Positions 1 to 6,702 of a stretch of DNA of 8,208 nucleotides are shown in pieces (within the stretch, counting starts at the first letter, position 1; every line of letters starts with the position of its first letter). The translations under genes were made by a program, and so were the position numbers. Under the pieces are notes generated by a model. That model had not been told where the DNA came from. It did no database searches and saw only the letters and a list, made by a program, of their open reading frames with translations. Source of the DNA: Candidatus Poribacteria bacterium WGA-3G (GTDB taxonomy: Bacteria > Poribacteria > WGA-4E > WGA-3G); NCBI GenBank assembly GCA_000406005.1, contig ASZN01000129.1:1-8208 (forward strand), given 5' to 3'.

Positions 1-103
1 TTGCGAGCTACGCCAAACATTTATATAGCAAGTTTTGGCTTGCGAGCTACGCCAAACATTTATATAGCAAGTTTTGGCTTGCGAGCTACGCCAAAAAATA
101 ACA
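1..103 (+). repeat. 39-bp tandem repeat, about 2.5 copies, with a hairpin-forming core
   Basis: Units start at 1, 40 and 79 with an exact 39-base period; the third decays after about 17 bases. The 31-base core, running from TAGCAAG to CGCCAAA, is complete at 26-56 and 65-95. It can fold as TTTTGGC pairing with GCCAAA(A) around an 11-base loop, or as GCAAG pairing with CTTGC around TTTTGG. The same core recurs once at 7115-7145 with one substitution, so it is a dispersed element that has been locally amplified here. The window begins inside the array, so its full length is unknown. It overlaps the 3' end of the antiporter gene on the opposite strand. Confidence 0.9.
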
Positions 104-1730
104 AGATTATTAAGACGGTCCCAGACGCAATCCCAATCGCTGAGGAAAGACCGAGCGCAGCGGGAAGATAACCACAAAACAGCGCAATACTCGCAACGGT
201 GAGACTATAAGGCAGCTGCGTTCTCACATGATGCATCGGATCACAACTACTGGCGATAGAACTGAGAATCGTTGTATCCGAAAGCGGTGAGCAGTGGTCC
301 CCGAAGATCGCACCATCAAGCACCGCACCGAGACAAATGATCGTCGTGAGTCCATAAGTATCACCGTCAAGCGAAAACGCCACCGGAATAGCCGTCGGAA
401 TCAGAATCGCCATCGTACCCCAACTCGTACCCGTCGCAAAAGAGGTCACAGAAGCACAGATAAAGACGAAGATCGGAAACCAGAGCGGTGAGACGACATC
501 ACTAAGCATCATCGCAAGAAAATCACCCGTCATCAGTCTATCGCAACTCGCTTTTAGACCCCATGCTAATAGCAAGATACCCAACGGCGTGAAGCTTTCC
601 TTTACGCCGCGCCAGATCACCGGCATAATCTCTGAGAATCGCAGTTTCGAGAGCCAGCGTGCACAAATAATCGAGAGAACAAACGCGCTCGCCGCCGCAC
701 TCGCAAGCACCATAACATTGTTCGCCTCCGAAAGCGCGTTCCGCCAAGCCGTCAGCGAAAGCATAGACCCTGTGCCGTTACCATCTATCCAGAACCCACC
801 CAACAGCAATCCAAAAAGTGCGAAGAGCGGCAAAACCGCTGACAGAGGTTGGACAACGGCGTTCGGTAGACTGGTAAAAGATGCGGCGTGTCCGAGGGCT
901 TGCGCATCTGAGGCAGCAACGTCTCCTGTCTCCCGCGCACGCGTCTCAGCGTCATGCATCGGTCCGTAATCCTTACCACTCACGGCGTTGACAATAACGA
1001 AAATAATCGCAAGTACGCAGTAAAACCGAAAACTGAGCGCATCAAAAAACATCGAATACCCGTCACGTCCGAGTCCAAGCGTCCCCGATATATCCTCAAA
1101 GAGTCCAACCTCATAACCGATCCACGTACTCACAAAAGCGAGACCCGCAATCGGTGCACTTGTCGAATCGACAAGGAACGCCAACTTTTCACGACTCACG
1201 CGATGGTGATCCGTCAACGGACGCATCGTCGGTCCGACAAGCATCGCATTGGAATAGTCGCCAATAAAGATAACAATCCCCATCAAACCCGTAATAAATT
1301 GCGACGAACGCGGACCTCTCGCAAACCGAGAGAGCCAGACAACCACACCGCTGATACCACCAGAAGCAACCACCACAGAAATTGTCGCCATGATAAGAAA
1401 AACGAACAGGACCACCCAGAAATTGAAGAGGTCTATCCCATCATTTCCGACACTTACAGCACGGGCAAACCAAACGACTTCTGTCAAGAAATTATTTGGC
1501 GTGATACCTTGTTGATACCACGAAAGCAGAAGTCCGACACCGACAGCAATACAGAGACTCGGGAACAAACGAGCCGTCACAATCGCTAACGTGACAGCAA
1601 GTAACGGTGGGATGATACTGTACCACAAAAGCGTTTCAGTACTGCTAATCTGTCCCGCACGCCACTGAAAAATAACGCAAAGTCCGATAAAAATTAAAAA
1701 ACCAATCACATATTTTAATTTAGAATTCAT
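60..1730 (-). CDS. Na+/H+ antiporter, NhaC family
   Basis: A 556-residue polytopic inner-membrane protein of the NhaC-type Na+/H+ antiporter family, expected to exchange cytoplasmic Na+ for external H+ in pH and sodium homeostasis. Visible hallmarks are GDYSNAMLVGPTMRPLTD at residues 157-174, followed by SREKLAFLVDSTSAPI. In the C-terminal half are GTSWGTMAILIP at about 434-445 and FGDHCSPLSDTTILSS at about 476-491. Many hydrophobic segments fit the family's 11-13 helices, and the length is ordinary. I chose the ATG at 1730 because GAGG lies 6 bases upstream; a GTG at 1745 would add five residues without a good Shine-Dalgarno site. The last 11 codons and the TAA are repeat sequence, so the native C-terminus was probably replaced or extended. 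The family call is firm. Substrate choice is less so, since related proteins also carry organic substrates. Confidence 0.93.
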   Translation of the reverse strand: MNSKLKYVIGFLIFIGLCVIFQWRAGQISSTETLLWYSIIPPLLAVTLAIVTARLFPSLCIAVGVGLLLSWYQQGITPNNFLTEVVWFARAVSVGNDGIDLFNFWVVLFVFLIMATISVVVASGGISGVVVWLSRFARGPRSSQFITGLMGIVIFIGDYSNAMLVGPTMRPLTDHHRVSREKLAFLVDSTSAPIAGLAFVSTWIGYEVGLFEDISGTLGLGRDGYSMFFDALSFRFYCVLAIIFVIVNAVSGKDYGPMHDAETRARETGDVAASDAQALGHAASFTSLPNAVVQPLSAVLPLFALFGLLLGGFWIDGNGTGSMLSLTAWRNALSEANNVMVLASAAASAFVLSIICARWLSKLRFSEIMPVIWRGVKESFTPLGILLLAWGLKASCDRLMTGDFLAMMLSDVVSPLWFPIFVFICASVTSFATGTSWGTMAILIPTAIPVAFSLDGDTYGLTTIICLGAVLDGAIFGDHCSPLSDTTILSSIASSCDPMHHVRTQLPYSLTVASIALFCGYLPAALGLSSAIGIASGTVLIILLFFGVARKPKLAI

Positions 1731-1787
1731 CAGCACCCTCGGCACTCTTCTGTCGGTTCATAAGACTTCCCACTATCGATTATGTGT

Positions 1788-1816
1788 ATCATAACAACTT
1801 TTGATGTCCCTTGCAA
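1788..1816 (-). promoter_or_regulatory. Candidate sigma-70 promoter of the antiporter gene
   Basis: On the minus strand, TTGCAA (1811-1816) and TATGAT (1788-1793) are separated by 17 bases, matching the -35/-10 consensus at 4/6 and 5/6. Transcription would start near 1781, leaving a leader of about 50 bases before the ATG at 1730. The -35 hexamer falls inside a degenerate copy of the TAGCAAG repeat. This is pattern matching only. Confidence 0.4.
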
Positions 1817-1823
1817 GCCAAAA
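1810..1823 (-). repeat. Degenerate fragment of the TAGCAAG dispersed repeat, inverted
   Basis: CTTGCAAGCCAAAA here is an exact 14-base match to the reverse complement of part of the repeat copy at 7115-7145; the flanks no longer match. Just downstream, 1827-1842 forms a short hairpin, TGGGTT and AACCCA closed by a GGAA (GNRA-type) loop. The fragment may be a relict of an older insertion or a chance match. Confidence 0.45.
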
Positions 1824-1891
1824 GTTTGGGTTGGAAAACCCACGGGAAACACCCAAGCAAAAACACCGCTACGCATACCATTATACATCTC

Positions 1892-1919
1892 GTAGGGGCG
1901 GGGTCTCCCCGCCCGTTAC
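1892..1919. repeat. GC-rich hairpin element, GTAGG-headed repeat family
   Basis: GGGCGGGG (1896-1903) and CCCCGCCC (1907-1914) are perfect inverted arms around a TCT loop. The outer bases GTAG and TTAC extend the pairing to 1892-1919 with one bulge and one wobble pair. There is no T-run on either side, and it sits between divergent genes where no terminator is expected, so a dispersed REP-like element is more likely. A related hairpin is at 8141-8165. Confidence 0.7.
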
Positions 1920-2103
1920 CAAGCACATCAATTGCGCGACACCGAACAGTATTTGTCTTGGCTTTACAGTTGCGACGTGCATTCCTAACCGCGTCTATTA
2001 TCAAACTTCACCTTCCAAAAAACGCAAATTTTGTATAAATACACACATTTTTTGAAAAAAATCATATTGTGTCGGAATTCAAGCAAAATCTTCGTGATTA
2101 TAT

Positions 2104-2934
2104 ATGAAGCCAATCATAATTTTATCTCCGAAGAGGTGGAGGTGCGTCGTCAGCAAAGTGAACGATGTTAGTTTAAATCAGCGATTTGTAGAAACGGACG
2201 ATGAGGAAGAGGCACTTGAACTACTTCGCTTACTCTTCAACGCTCACTACAAGACCGTCTTTAACACAGTTGATAAAAGGCGATGGAATCATCCGGATAC
2301 CGTCGTGGACCCAGATAAAATCGCCAGCGAAACCTTCATTAAAGCCTTCAACAAGAGGAAACAGATCGGAAAACCGGAGAAATTGGTAGAGTGGTTGGTA
2401 AAGGTCGCGGAAAATCTGATGATTGATGAGATAAGAAAATCACGTCAAGCGCGACGCTTGGCAGTTACGGTGCTTGACGGCTCCGCTGCCCACGAAGGCA
2501 CAATGCTGGCAGAAACCGAGGCTGAACAAGCCGAAGCAGATCAGGTTCTGGAGGCACAACTCTTCCGTCTCCTCGAAGATCAGGACCGAGAAATCGTAGA
2601 CCTGCTACTTGATGGACTAAAGCCCAAAGAGATAGCGAAAATCAAAAGCTCAACCTCTGAAGCCGTTCAAAAAAAATGGGAACGCATCCGCAAGTGGTTA
2701 ATACCTATCGCACGCAACTTAGAAGCGTTGATAGACTGCCTTCCCGAGGCGAAAGATCGGAAAATCATGCAACGCTACTTCGATAGACAACCGCTCTCGG
2801 AAATCACGAAAGTGCTCGGCATCTCTCGTTCTACCGTTGAAAAGACAGTGAAACGTGTGATTGCACAGTGGAAGAAAGCCGCGAGGGACAATCCCACGGA
2901 TCCCGTCTCCGCAATGGTAAACAACGAGAAATAA
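2104..2934 (+). CDS. Sigma-70/ECF-like RNA polymerase sigma factor with two C-terminal HTH segments
   Basis: A 276-residue protein that should bind core RNA polymerase and direct promoter recognition. Residues about 41-118 resemble sigma region 2, with a helical stretch around ASETFIKAFNKRK and then WLVKVAENLMIDEIRKSRQARR, the usual end of that region. An acidic linker follows at about 125-150. Two region-4-like helix-turn-helix units come next: about 158-198 (DREIVDLLLDGLKPKEIAKI) and about 215-255 (DRKIMQRYFDRQPLSEITKV, then LGISRSTVEKTVKRV). A usual ECF factor has one and is nearer 190 residues. The start is uncertain. The ATG at 2104 has no Shine-Dalgarno site and would overlap a possible -10, while a GTG at 2158 has GGAGGT 14 bases upstream and begins closer to the conserved part. 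No recognisable anti-sigma gene adjoins, but the next genes encode small membrane proteins. The sigma call is good; the regulon is unknown. Confidence 0.8.
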   Translation: MKPIIILSPKRWRCVVSKVNDVSLNQRFVETDDEEEALELLRLLFNAHYKTVFNTVDKRRWNHPDTVVDPDKIASETFIKAFNKRKQIGKPEKLVEWLVKVAENLMIDEIRKSRQARRLAVTVLDGSAAHEGTMLAETEAEQAEADQVLEAQLFRLLEDQDREIVDLLLDGLKPKEIAKIKSSTSEAVQKKWERIRKWLIPIARNLEALIDCLPEAKDRKIMQRYFDRQPLSEITKVLGISRSTVEKTVKRVIAQWKKAARDNPTDPVSAMVNNEK

Positions 2935-3022
2935 CATTTCACTAAAATGACGACGCGGATTGACCTCTGTTCAGTCAGTGTCGGCAATTGATTAGGGAAC
3001 TTCGCAGCTGTTTCGAGTTCAC

Positions 3023-3040
3023 CCAAACGCTATCGTTTGG
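3023..3040. terminator. Short hairpin behind the sigma-factor gene, possible weak terminator
   Basis: CCAAACG (3023-3029) and CGTTTGG (3034-3040) form a 7-bp perfect stem with a CTAT loop, about 90 bases after the sigma stop codon. No T-tract follows immediately; a T-run occurs only at 3071-3076. It could be a weak terminator or simply a small hairpin. Confidence 0.3.
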
Positions 3041-3077
3041 ATAGAAACTGTATCCTGATATCAAAAACGATTTTTTC

Positions 3078-3106
3078 TTGATATCAATTGCTAAACTCAA
3101 TATAAT
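3078..3106 (+). promoter_or_regulatory. Near-consensus sigma-70 promoter with flanking TGATATCA palindromes
   Basis: TTGATA (3078-3083), a 17-base spacer and TATAAT (3101-3106) make a strong housekeeping-type promoter for the gene starting at 3121. The 8-bp palindrome TGATATCA occurs at 3056-3063 and again at 3079-3086, overlapping the -35, with 23 bases between starts. That arrangement would suit a dimeric repressor's operator. The expected start site near 3113 falls inside the ribosome site GGAG at 3111-3114, so a transcript from here would have an unusually short leader. Confidence 0.55.
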
Positions 3107-3120
3107 CATAGGAGAATTCA

Positions 3121-3516
3121 ATGACGAATACACTAACTTGGGACATCAAACCGATTGCGTTACCGAAAATCAACACAAACCTACTTTCTGTTATCAGCCT
3201 CATTCTGTTATTGACAATGGCGTTCATGACGGCCTTTGTAATCGCTGATGATTGCGAGAGTTTACTGGAAGCTTTAAGGGAGCGCGGTGAAGTATTACAA
3301 AACGCTCTGTGGGATTATTTGAAGGCAGAAATAAAATTAGCAAAAGCCTTGCGTACGCTGAATCCCGTAAAGATATGGAAAGCAGGAAAAGCTCTTAAGG
3401 AAGCAGCTGATGCCGTTGAAGATGCACGCAGAAGTTATACAGCAACACTTTACGCGTACCAAGAGTTTTGCGGCGATGATGGCAGCGGCGGCTGCGATAG
3501 TGGATCTTGTGGCTAA
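3121..3516 (+). CDS. Small exported or membrane-anchored helical protein with Gly/Ser/Cys-rich tail, function unknown
   Basis: I do not recognise this 131-residue protein. Residues about 20-42 form one hydrophobic segment ending in FVIADDCES, where V-I-A would suit signal peptidase I; otherwise it is a membrane anchor. Residues 45-115 look helical, rich in Ala, Leu, Lys and Glu with ALKEAADAVEDARRSY, probably a helical hairpin. The tail from 117 is CGDDGSGGCDSGSCG, giving four cysteines in all (45, 117, 125, 130), so disulphides, metal binding or modification are possible in the envelope. The start is well supported by TAGGAG 6 bases before the ATG. It lies 186 bases after the sigma gene, has its own promoter, and is followed by a strong hairpin. 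Confidence 0.75.
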   Translation: MTNTLTWDIKPIALPKINTNLLSVISLILLLTMAFMTAFVIADDCESLLEALRERGEVLQNALWDYLKAEIKLAKALRTLNPVKIWKAGKALKEAADAVEDARRSYTATLYAYQEFCGDDGSGGCDSGSCG

Positions 3517-3543
3517 TTACTGAGGATTGGCTTTGATTTTTTC

Positions 3544-3582
3544 AGACGAATGTCTGTCTGATCTAAAGACAGACATCCGTCT
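3544..3582. terminator. Long near-perfect hairpin between two genes; terminator, attenuator or dispersed repeat
   Basis: The arms 3544-3559 (AGACGAATGTCTGTCT) and 3567-3582 (AGACAGACATCCGTCT) pair at 15 of 16 positions around a 7-base loop. No T-run follows on the plus strand, although six T's precede it at 3535-3540. It may partly terminate the small gene at 3121-3516, protect its transcript's 3' end, or be another mobile hairpin repeat. Confidence 0.55.
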
Positions 3583-3613
3583 CAACCCTAACATAAACTT
3601 AAAGAGGTAAAAT

Positions 3614-4357
3614 ATGCGAAAGTTAGAGAAACAAAAAAAGAAGTGGACTCCGCCTATTATCATTTTAGGTGGACTATGTTTTGTTCTCTTAGGTGCTGTT
3701 ACTTGGTACTTCGGTTATGTCCGCCCTCGGGTAAATGCCGAGCCCATCCGAGTATATAAACCTGTAGAACCCACACAAAAAACTGCCACCGCAGCAACGG
3801 AAAAAGGTGAGACAGCAACCCCTACTGGTACGCATCTGGGTACCAATTCGGACGTTTCCCTCGAAGCAGATGGAGCATCATCTGACAAAACTTCAAAAAA
3901 AACGGCTACCGGTGTTGAAAATGGTGATTCGCTCAACTCACCTAATGAAACGCAACAGATGTCCTCCGAACAAGACGAGCAGGAACGCTTGAGAAAACGC
4001 AAAGGGCAAGAAGAGTTTGAGAGAATAGTCGCAGAAAATGAAAGGTTCCTAAAAATGGTCCCTGAGGTACTCGCGAGACGTAGTATCACCACAGAATTTG
4101 TGGATACTTTTTTGTTAGACTTGGAAGATGGCGTGCCGGAAGAAGAACTGCGTCGTCAAATAGACATTTATTTTGATACGGTAATGCCCCGCCTCGTGGA
4201 ACAGTTGAAGGGAGCACCTCCTGAAATACAACGCGAATTTTCTGCGCTTTTGCTATCAACAGTATCCACAGAGATGGAGTCCTCAGAGGAAGCCGAAAAA
4301 TTGCAGAATCGGATGTCAGAATTACTCCGCACACATGGGATTCAACTTCCCGATTAA
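3614..4357 (+). CDS. Single-pass membrane protein with Ser/Thr-rich linker and helical C-terminal domain, function unknown
   Basis: I cannot assign a family to this 247-residue protein. A basic N-terminus (RKLEKQKKK) precedes one membrane helix at about 14-36, suggesting the rest lies outside the cytoplasm. Residues 45-118 are a low-complexity linker rich in Thr, Ser, Glu and Asn with one N-glycosylation-type sequon (N111-E-T). Residues 119-247 are charged and helical, with coiled-coil-like stretches such as EQERLRKRKGQEEFERIVAENERF and SSEEAEKLQNRMSELLRTH. GAGGT lies 5 bases before the ATG. It sits 97 bases behind the Cys-tail gene and 22 bases before the next, so it probably heads or belongs to the operon ending with the oligosaccharyltransferase. 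A partner or scaffold role in the envelope is only a guess. Confidence 0.8.
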   Translation: MRKLEKQKKKWTPPIIILGGLCFVLLGAVTWYFGYVRPRVNAEPIRVYKPVEPTQKTATAATEKGETATPTGTHLGTNSDVSLEADGASSDKTSKKTATGVENGDSLNSPNETQQMSSEQDEQERLRKRKGQEEFERIVAENERFLKMVPEVLARRSITTEFVDTFLLDLEDGVPEEELRRQIDIYFDTVMPRLVEQLKGAPPEIQREFSALLLSTVSTEMESSEEAEKLQNRMSELLRTHGIQLPD

Positions 4358-4379
4358 GGGAGTCCTTGGTGAATATTGC

Positions 4380-4643
4380 ATGAAAGATACCTACTTCCTA
4401 TACACTGTCGCTATACTTGCAGTGCTTAGTATTCTAATCTGTTTTATAGGCTATGCAACTGACAGGCTCCCGATGTCTACGCCAAGGCAACAAACGAGAG
4501 TCGTGATGCCTACCCTAAAAGAAAAATCGTGTGCTTGTTGCTCTAAGAATAAGAAACTCGTCGAAAAGCGGGTTCAACAAGCTTTAGAACATTGGCGAAG
4601 ACAACAACAAAGGATTGTCGAAGAAATACGCAGAACAAAATAA
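4380..4643 (+). CDS. Small single-pass membrane protein with a CACC motif and coiled-coil tail, function unknown
   Basis: An 87-residue protein I do not recognise. One hydrophobic helix spans about residues 6-26, followed by a polar segment, the cluster KSCACCSKNKK (Cys 51, 53 and 54, plus Cys 21 in the helix), and a basic amphipathic helix, EKRVQQALEHWRRQQQRIVEEIRR, likely a coiled coil. The cysteine cluster could bind metal or form disulphides. I chose the ATG at 4380, with GGTG 8 bases upstream and the membrane helix directly after it; an ATG at 4335 would overlap the previous gene by 23 bases and add 15 undistinguished residues. The stop is 7 bases before the GTG of the oligosaccharyltransferase gene, indicating translational coupling. 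Confidence 0.7.
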   Translation: MKDTYFLYTVAILAVLSILICFIGYATDRLPMSTPRQQTRVVMPTLKEKSCACCSKNKKLVEKRVQQALEHWRRQQQRIVEEIRRTK

Positions 4644-4650
4644 GCACCAA

Positions 4651-6702
4651 GTGAGTGAACAACACATAGAGGTACTTCACACTATCAACTTAAGATCGTT
4701 CCTGTTTACCTGCTTATTTTTTGCCGGTATACTGCTTCTAGCGTTTTGGATTTGCATTCAAGGTATAGGGAACATCCCCGAGGGTCATTTCACTGAGACG
4801 GATGGCTACTTCTACTATTGGCAGGCATCGCAGATTTCGGAACACGGACACCTCCCTGCACGTGACATGTATAGATGGCTGCCCCTCGGTAGAGATTTAG
4901 GACAGACATTGAACCTTTACGGCTACGTCCTTGCCTATACCGATAAAGCCATTGTGTGGATTTTTCCGAGTATCACGTTGTATCACGTCTGCCTCTATAT
5001 GCCTGTCTTATGCTTCTGTATCGGGCTCGGTGCACTCTGTCTTTACCTCTACCACACCTACGGACTTCTCTTTTCAAGTGTTGTCGGTATCCTTTTGGTA
5101 ACGCTGCCCGGCAGTATCGAACGCTCTACCGCAGGCTTCGGGGACCGAGACGCATTCTGCCTGATGCTCGGTATCCTTGCTGTCGTCACCTATCTCGTGT
5201 CAATCCAAACAGACACCCCACGCAAACGCCTGATTTGGACACTTGCCAGTGGTTTTATTGTTTTTCTCGGCGGTATCAGTTGGGAAGGCTTTGGCGTGTT
5301 CTTGAGTGTCATCATAGTTATAGAGATTTGGCGGTTTCTGACAACCGAAAAAGCGGAAGGATTAGGACTTTATGCCTTGTGGGTGTGCTGCTTTGTGCCG
5401 ACACTCTATATTGCCTCTCCTGCGTATAGGAACGGCTACGGATTCGCAGAACACCTCGCAGCGTTTGTGTTGCTGCCCCCTGTCATGCTTCTCTCAATAC
5501 GCGCGATTCGGTATCTGCTCATCTCAAAAGTAGACCGCCTGCGTCCATACGCACGCACCGTGTCACTCGGATTGATGCTGGCGAGTGTTACACTTGTCCT
5601 CAGCTATGTCTGGATACAACAAAACACCTTTGCCGATACCACCGTCCCGATCAGCGACAGTCCTGTGATGCAAGCGATGACAGAACTCCGATCCCCACAT
5701 TTCGGGTATTGGGTCTTCAGATACGGCGGTGTCTTTATCCTGGGCAGTATCGGGTTAATAGTCGCCAGTAAACGCTACTACGATCAGACCAGCCTGCTCG
5801 TCCCGCTCATCCTTTTTGTAGCGACCACCTTTTTCCGAGAGCCACTCGAAAAACATCTCTGGAGTGCATCCCACGGCACTTTTTTCTTTTCCATCGCTCT
5901 TATCTGTATCGGGATCGGATCTCTGATCTCCGCACGGCTCCAAAAATCTAACGAACCGCGTCTGATGACGCTTGTCGCCTTTATGGCGTGGTTCATTTTC
6001 TGGGTCGCACTCTCGCGGGATGCCAAACGCTACGATTTCTTTATCGGCGTACCACTCGCCTTCTTTGCAGCGGAAATGATAACCTTCTTTTGCAATACAC
6101 TGGGTCATTTCGTGAAACAGCACCGACAACGCGTTGTCCTGAAAACCGGTGTCGCAATCACTTTACTGGCGGGGATACTGTTCTTACCACCCCTCGGTGC
6201 ACATGCCACGCGCACCCTTTATGCCGCAACCCGTATGCGGAAAGTAACGCCGACAAAAAATGTCGGACGCACATTGAACTGGATGAAAACAGCACTCCCG
6301 AACACCGCCATCGTTGCCGCACATTGGGGCTATGGCAGTCAACTCAACGTGCTTGGCGGTGTCAAAACTATCATCGATCAAGACACCTACCTCCAAAACT
6401 GGATACTTCTCTATAACCGACACGTCCACAACGCCGCTTCCGAAAACGAGGCTTTGGAATACCTAAAAACCCATGGGGCAACACACATTATGCTCACAGG
6501 AAAGGACACAAGCCGTTCCTTTCTACATGGAGAACTAAGTGACGCATTTCTACCGGTCTATCCAAAGAAGGATTTCGAGGATGCCTCAATAAAAGTCTGG
6601 GAGCTTAACTATCCATCAAACATCAAAACCGACCTAAAATACCTAAAAACCGGCTTCCCAGAAATAGACGCGGCTTTAGAATTGGAACCATCATCCCTAT
6701 AG
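4651..6702 (+). CDS. STT3/PglB/AglB-like oligosaccharyltransferase, apparently truncated by a frameshift
   Basis: A 683-residue polytopic membrane protein resembling the catalytic subunit that moves a lipid-linked glycan onto Asn of exported proteins. After the first helix (15-38), the outer loop carries T-E-T-D-G-Y with D51, like the TNDGY metal-ligand site of Campylobacter PglB. Residues 158-168 read RSTAGFGDRDA, the second acidic motif (D165, D167). I334-S-D336 may replace the loop motif SVSE/TIxE with Asp for Glu. The C-terminal domain has HWGYG at 558-562, followed by GGVKTIIDQDTYLQNW, in the place of WWDYG and its conserved follow-on. About a dozen hydrophobic segments lie between. GTG 4651 starts 7 bases after the upstream stop; a TTG at 4615 has AGGA with no spacing. 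The coding signal continues after the stop in another frame. The family call is good. Activity is uncertain, since the sequon-binding motif is altered. Confidence 0.78.
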   Translation: MSEQHIEVLHTINLRSFLFTCLFFAGILLLAFWICIQGIGNIPEGHFTETDGYFYYWQASQISEHGHLPARDMYRWLPLGRDLGQTLNLYGYVLAYTDKAIVWIFPSITLYHVCLYMPVLCFCIGLGALCLYLYHTYGLLFSSVVGILLVTLPGSIERSTAGFGDRDAFCLMLGILAVVTYLVSIQTDTPRKRLIWTLASGFIVFLGGISWEGFGVFLSVIIVIEIWRFLTTEKAEGLGLYALWVCCFVPTLYIASPAYRNGYGFAEHLAAFVLLPPVMLLSIRAIRYLLISKVDRLRPYARTVSLGLMLASVTLVLSYVWIQQNTFADTTVPISDSPVMQAMTELRSPHFGYWVFRYGGVFILGSIGLIVASKRYYDQTSLLVPLILFVATTFFREPLEKHLWSASHGTFFFSIALICIGIGSLISARLQKSNEPRLMTLVAFMAWFIFWVALSRDAKRYDFFIGVPLAFFAAEMITFFCNTLGHFVKQHRQRVVLKTGVAITLLAGILFLPPLGAHATRTLYAATRMRKVTPTKNVGRTLNWMKTALPNTAIVAAHWGYGSQLNVLGGVKTIIDQDTYLQNWILLYNRHVHNAASENEALEYLKTHGATHIMLTGKDTSRSFLHGELSDAFLPVYPKKDFEDASIKVWELNYPSNIKTDLKYLKTGFPEIDAALELEPSSL

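Larger units (their letters stand above)
1746..2103. other. Divergent intergenic region without a gene
   Basis: This stretch of about 360 bases separates the antiporter gene from the sigma-factor gene. It holds the antiporter promoter candidate, the inverted repeat fragment with its small hairpin, and the GC-rich hairpin. From about 1980 it becomes AT-rich. Near the sigma gene, TG-A-TTATAT at 2095-2103 resembles an extended -10 element, but I find no convincing -35. Short open frames here have low-complexity translations and no plausible ribosome site, so I call no gene. Confidence 0.6.

Noticed and set aside
1..103. CRISPR array
   Set aside because: The 39-base unit is a continuous tandem repeat: the stretch between cores is identical in both copies, so there are no unique spacers, and no cas gene is present.
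954..1589. A 211-codon plus-strand open frame opposite the antiporter
   Set aside because: Its translation is rich in Arg, His, Thr and Asn with no domain, and it is fully antisense to a clearly conserved gene.
1801..2055. Short overlapping plus-strand open frames between the divergent genes
   Set aside because: They run through hairpin repeats, have no ribosome site and give low-complexity protein.
4335..4380. Upstream ATG start for the 87-residue membrane protein
   Set aside because: It would overlap the previous gene by 23 bases and put a non-hydrophobic extension before the membrane helix; ATG 4380 fits better.
5755..6129. Minus-strand open frames inside the oligosaccharyltransferase gene
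   Set aside because: They are antisense shadows of a gene with recognisable motifs, and their translations have no family features.
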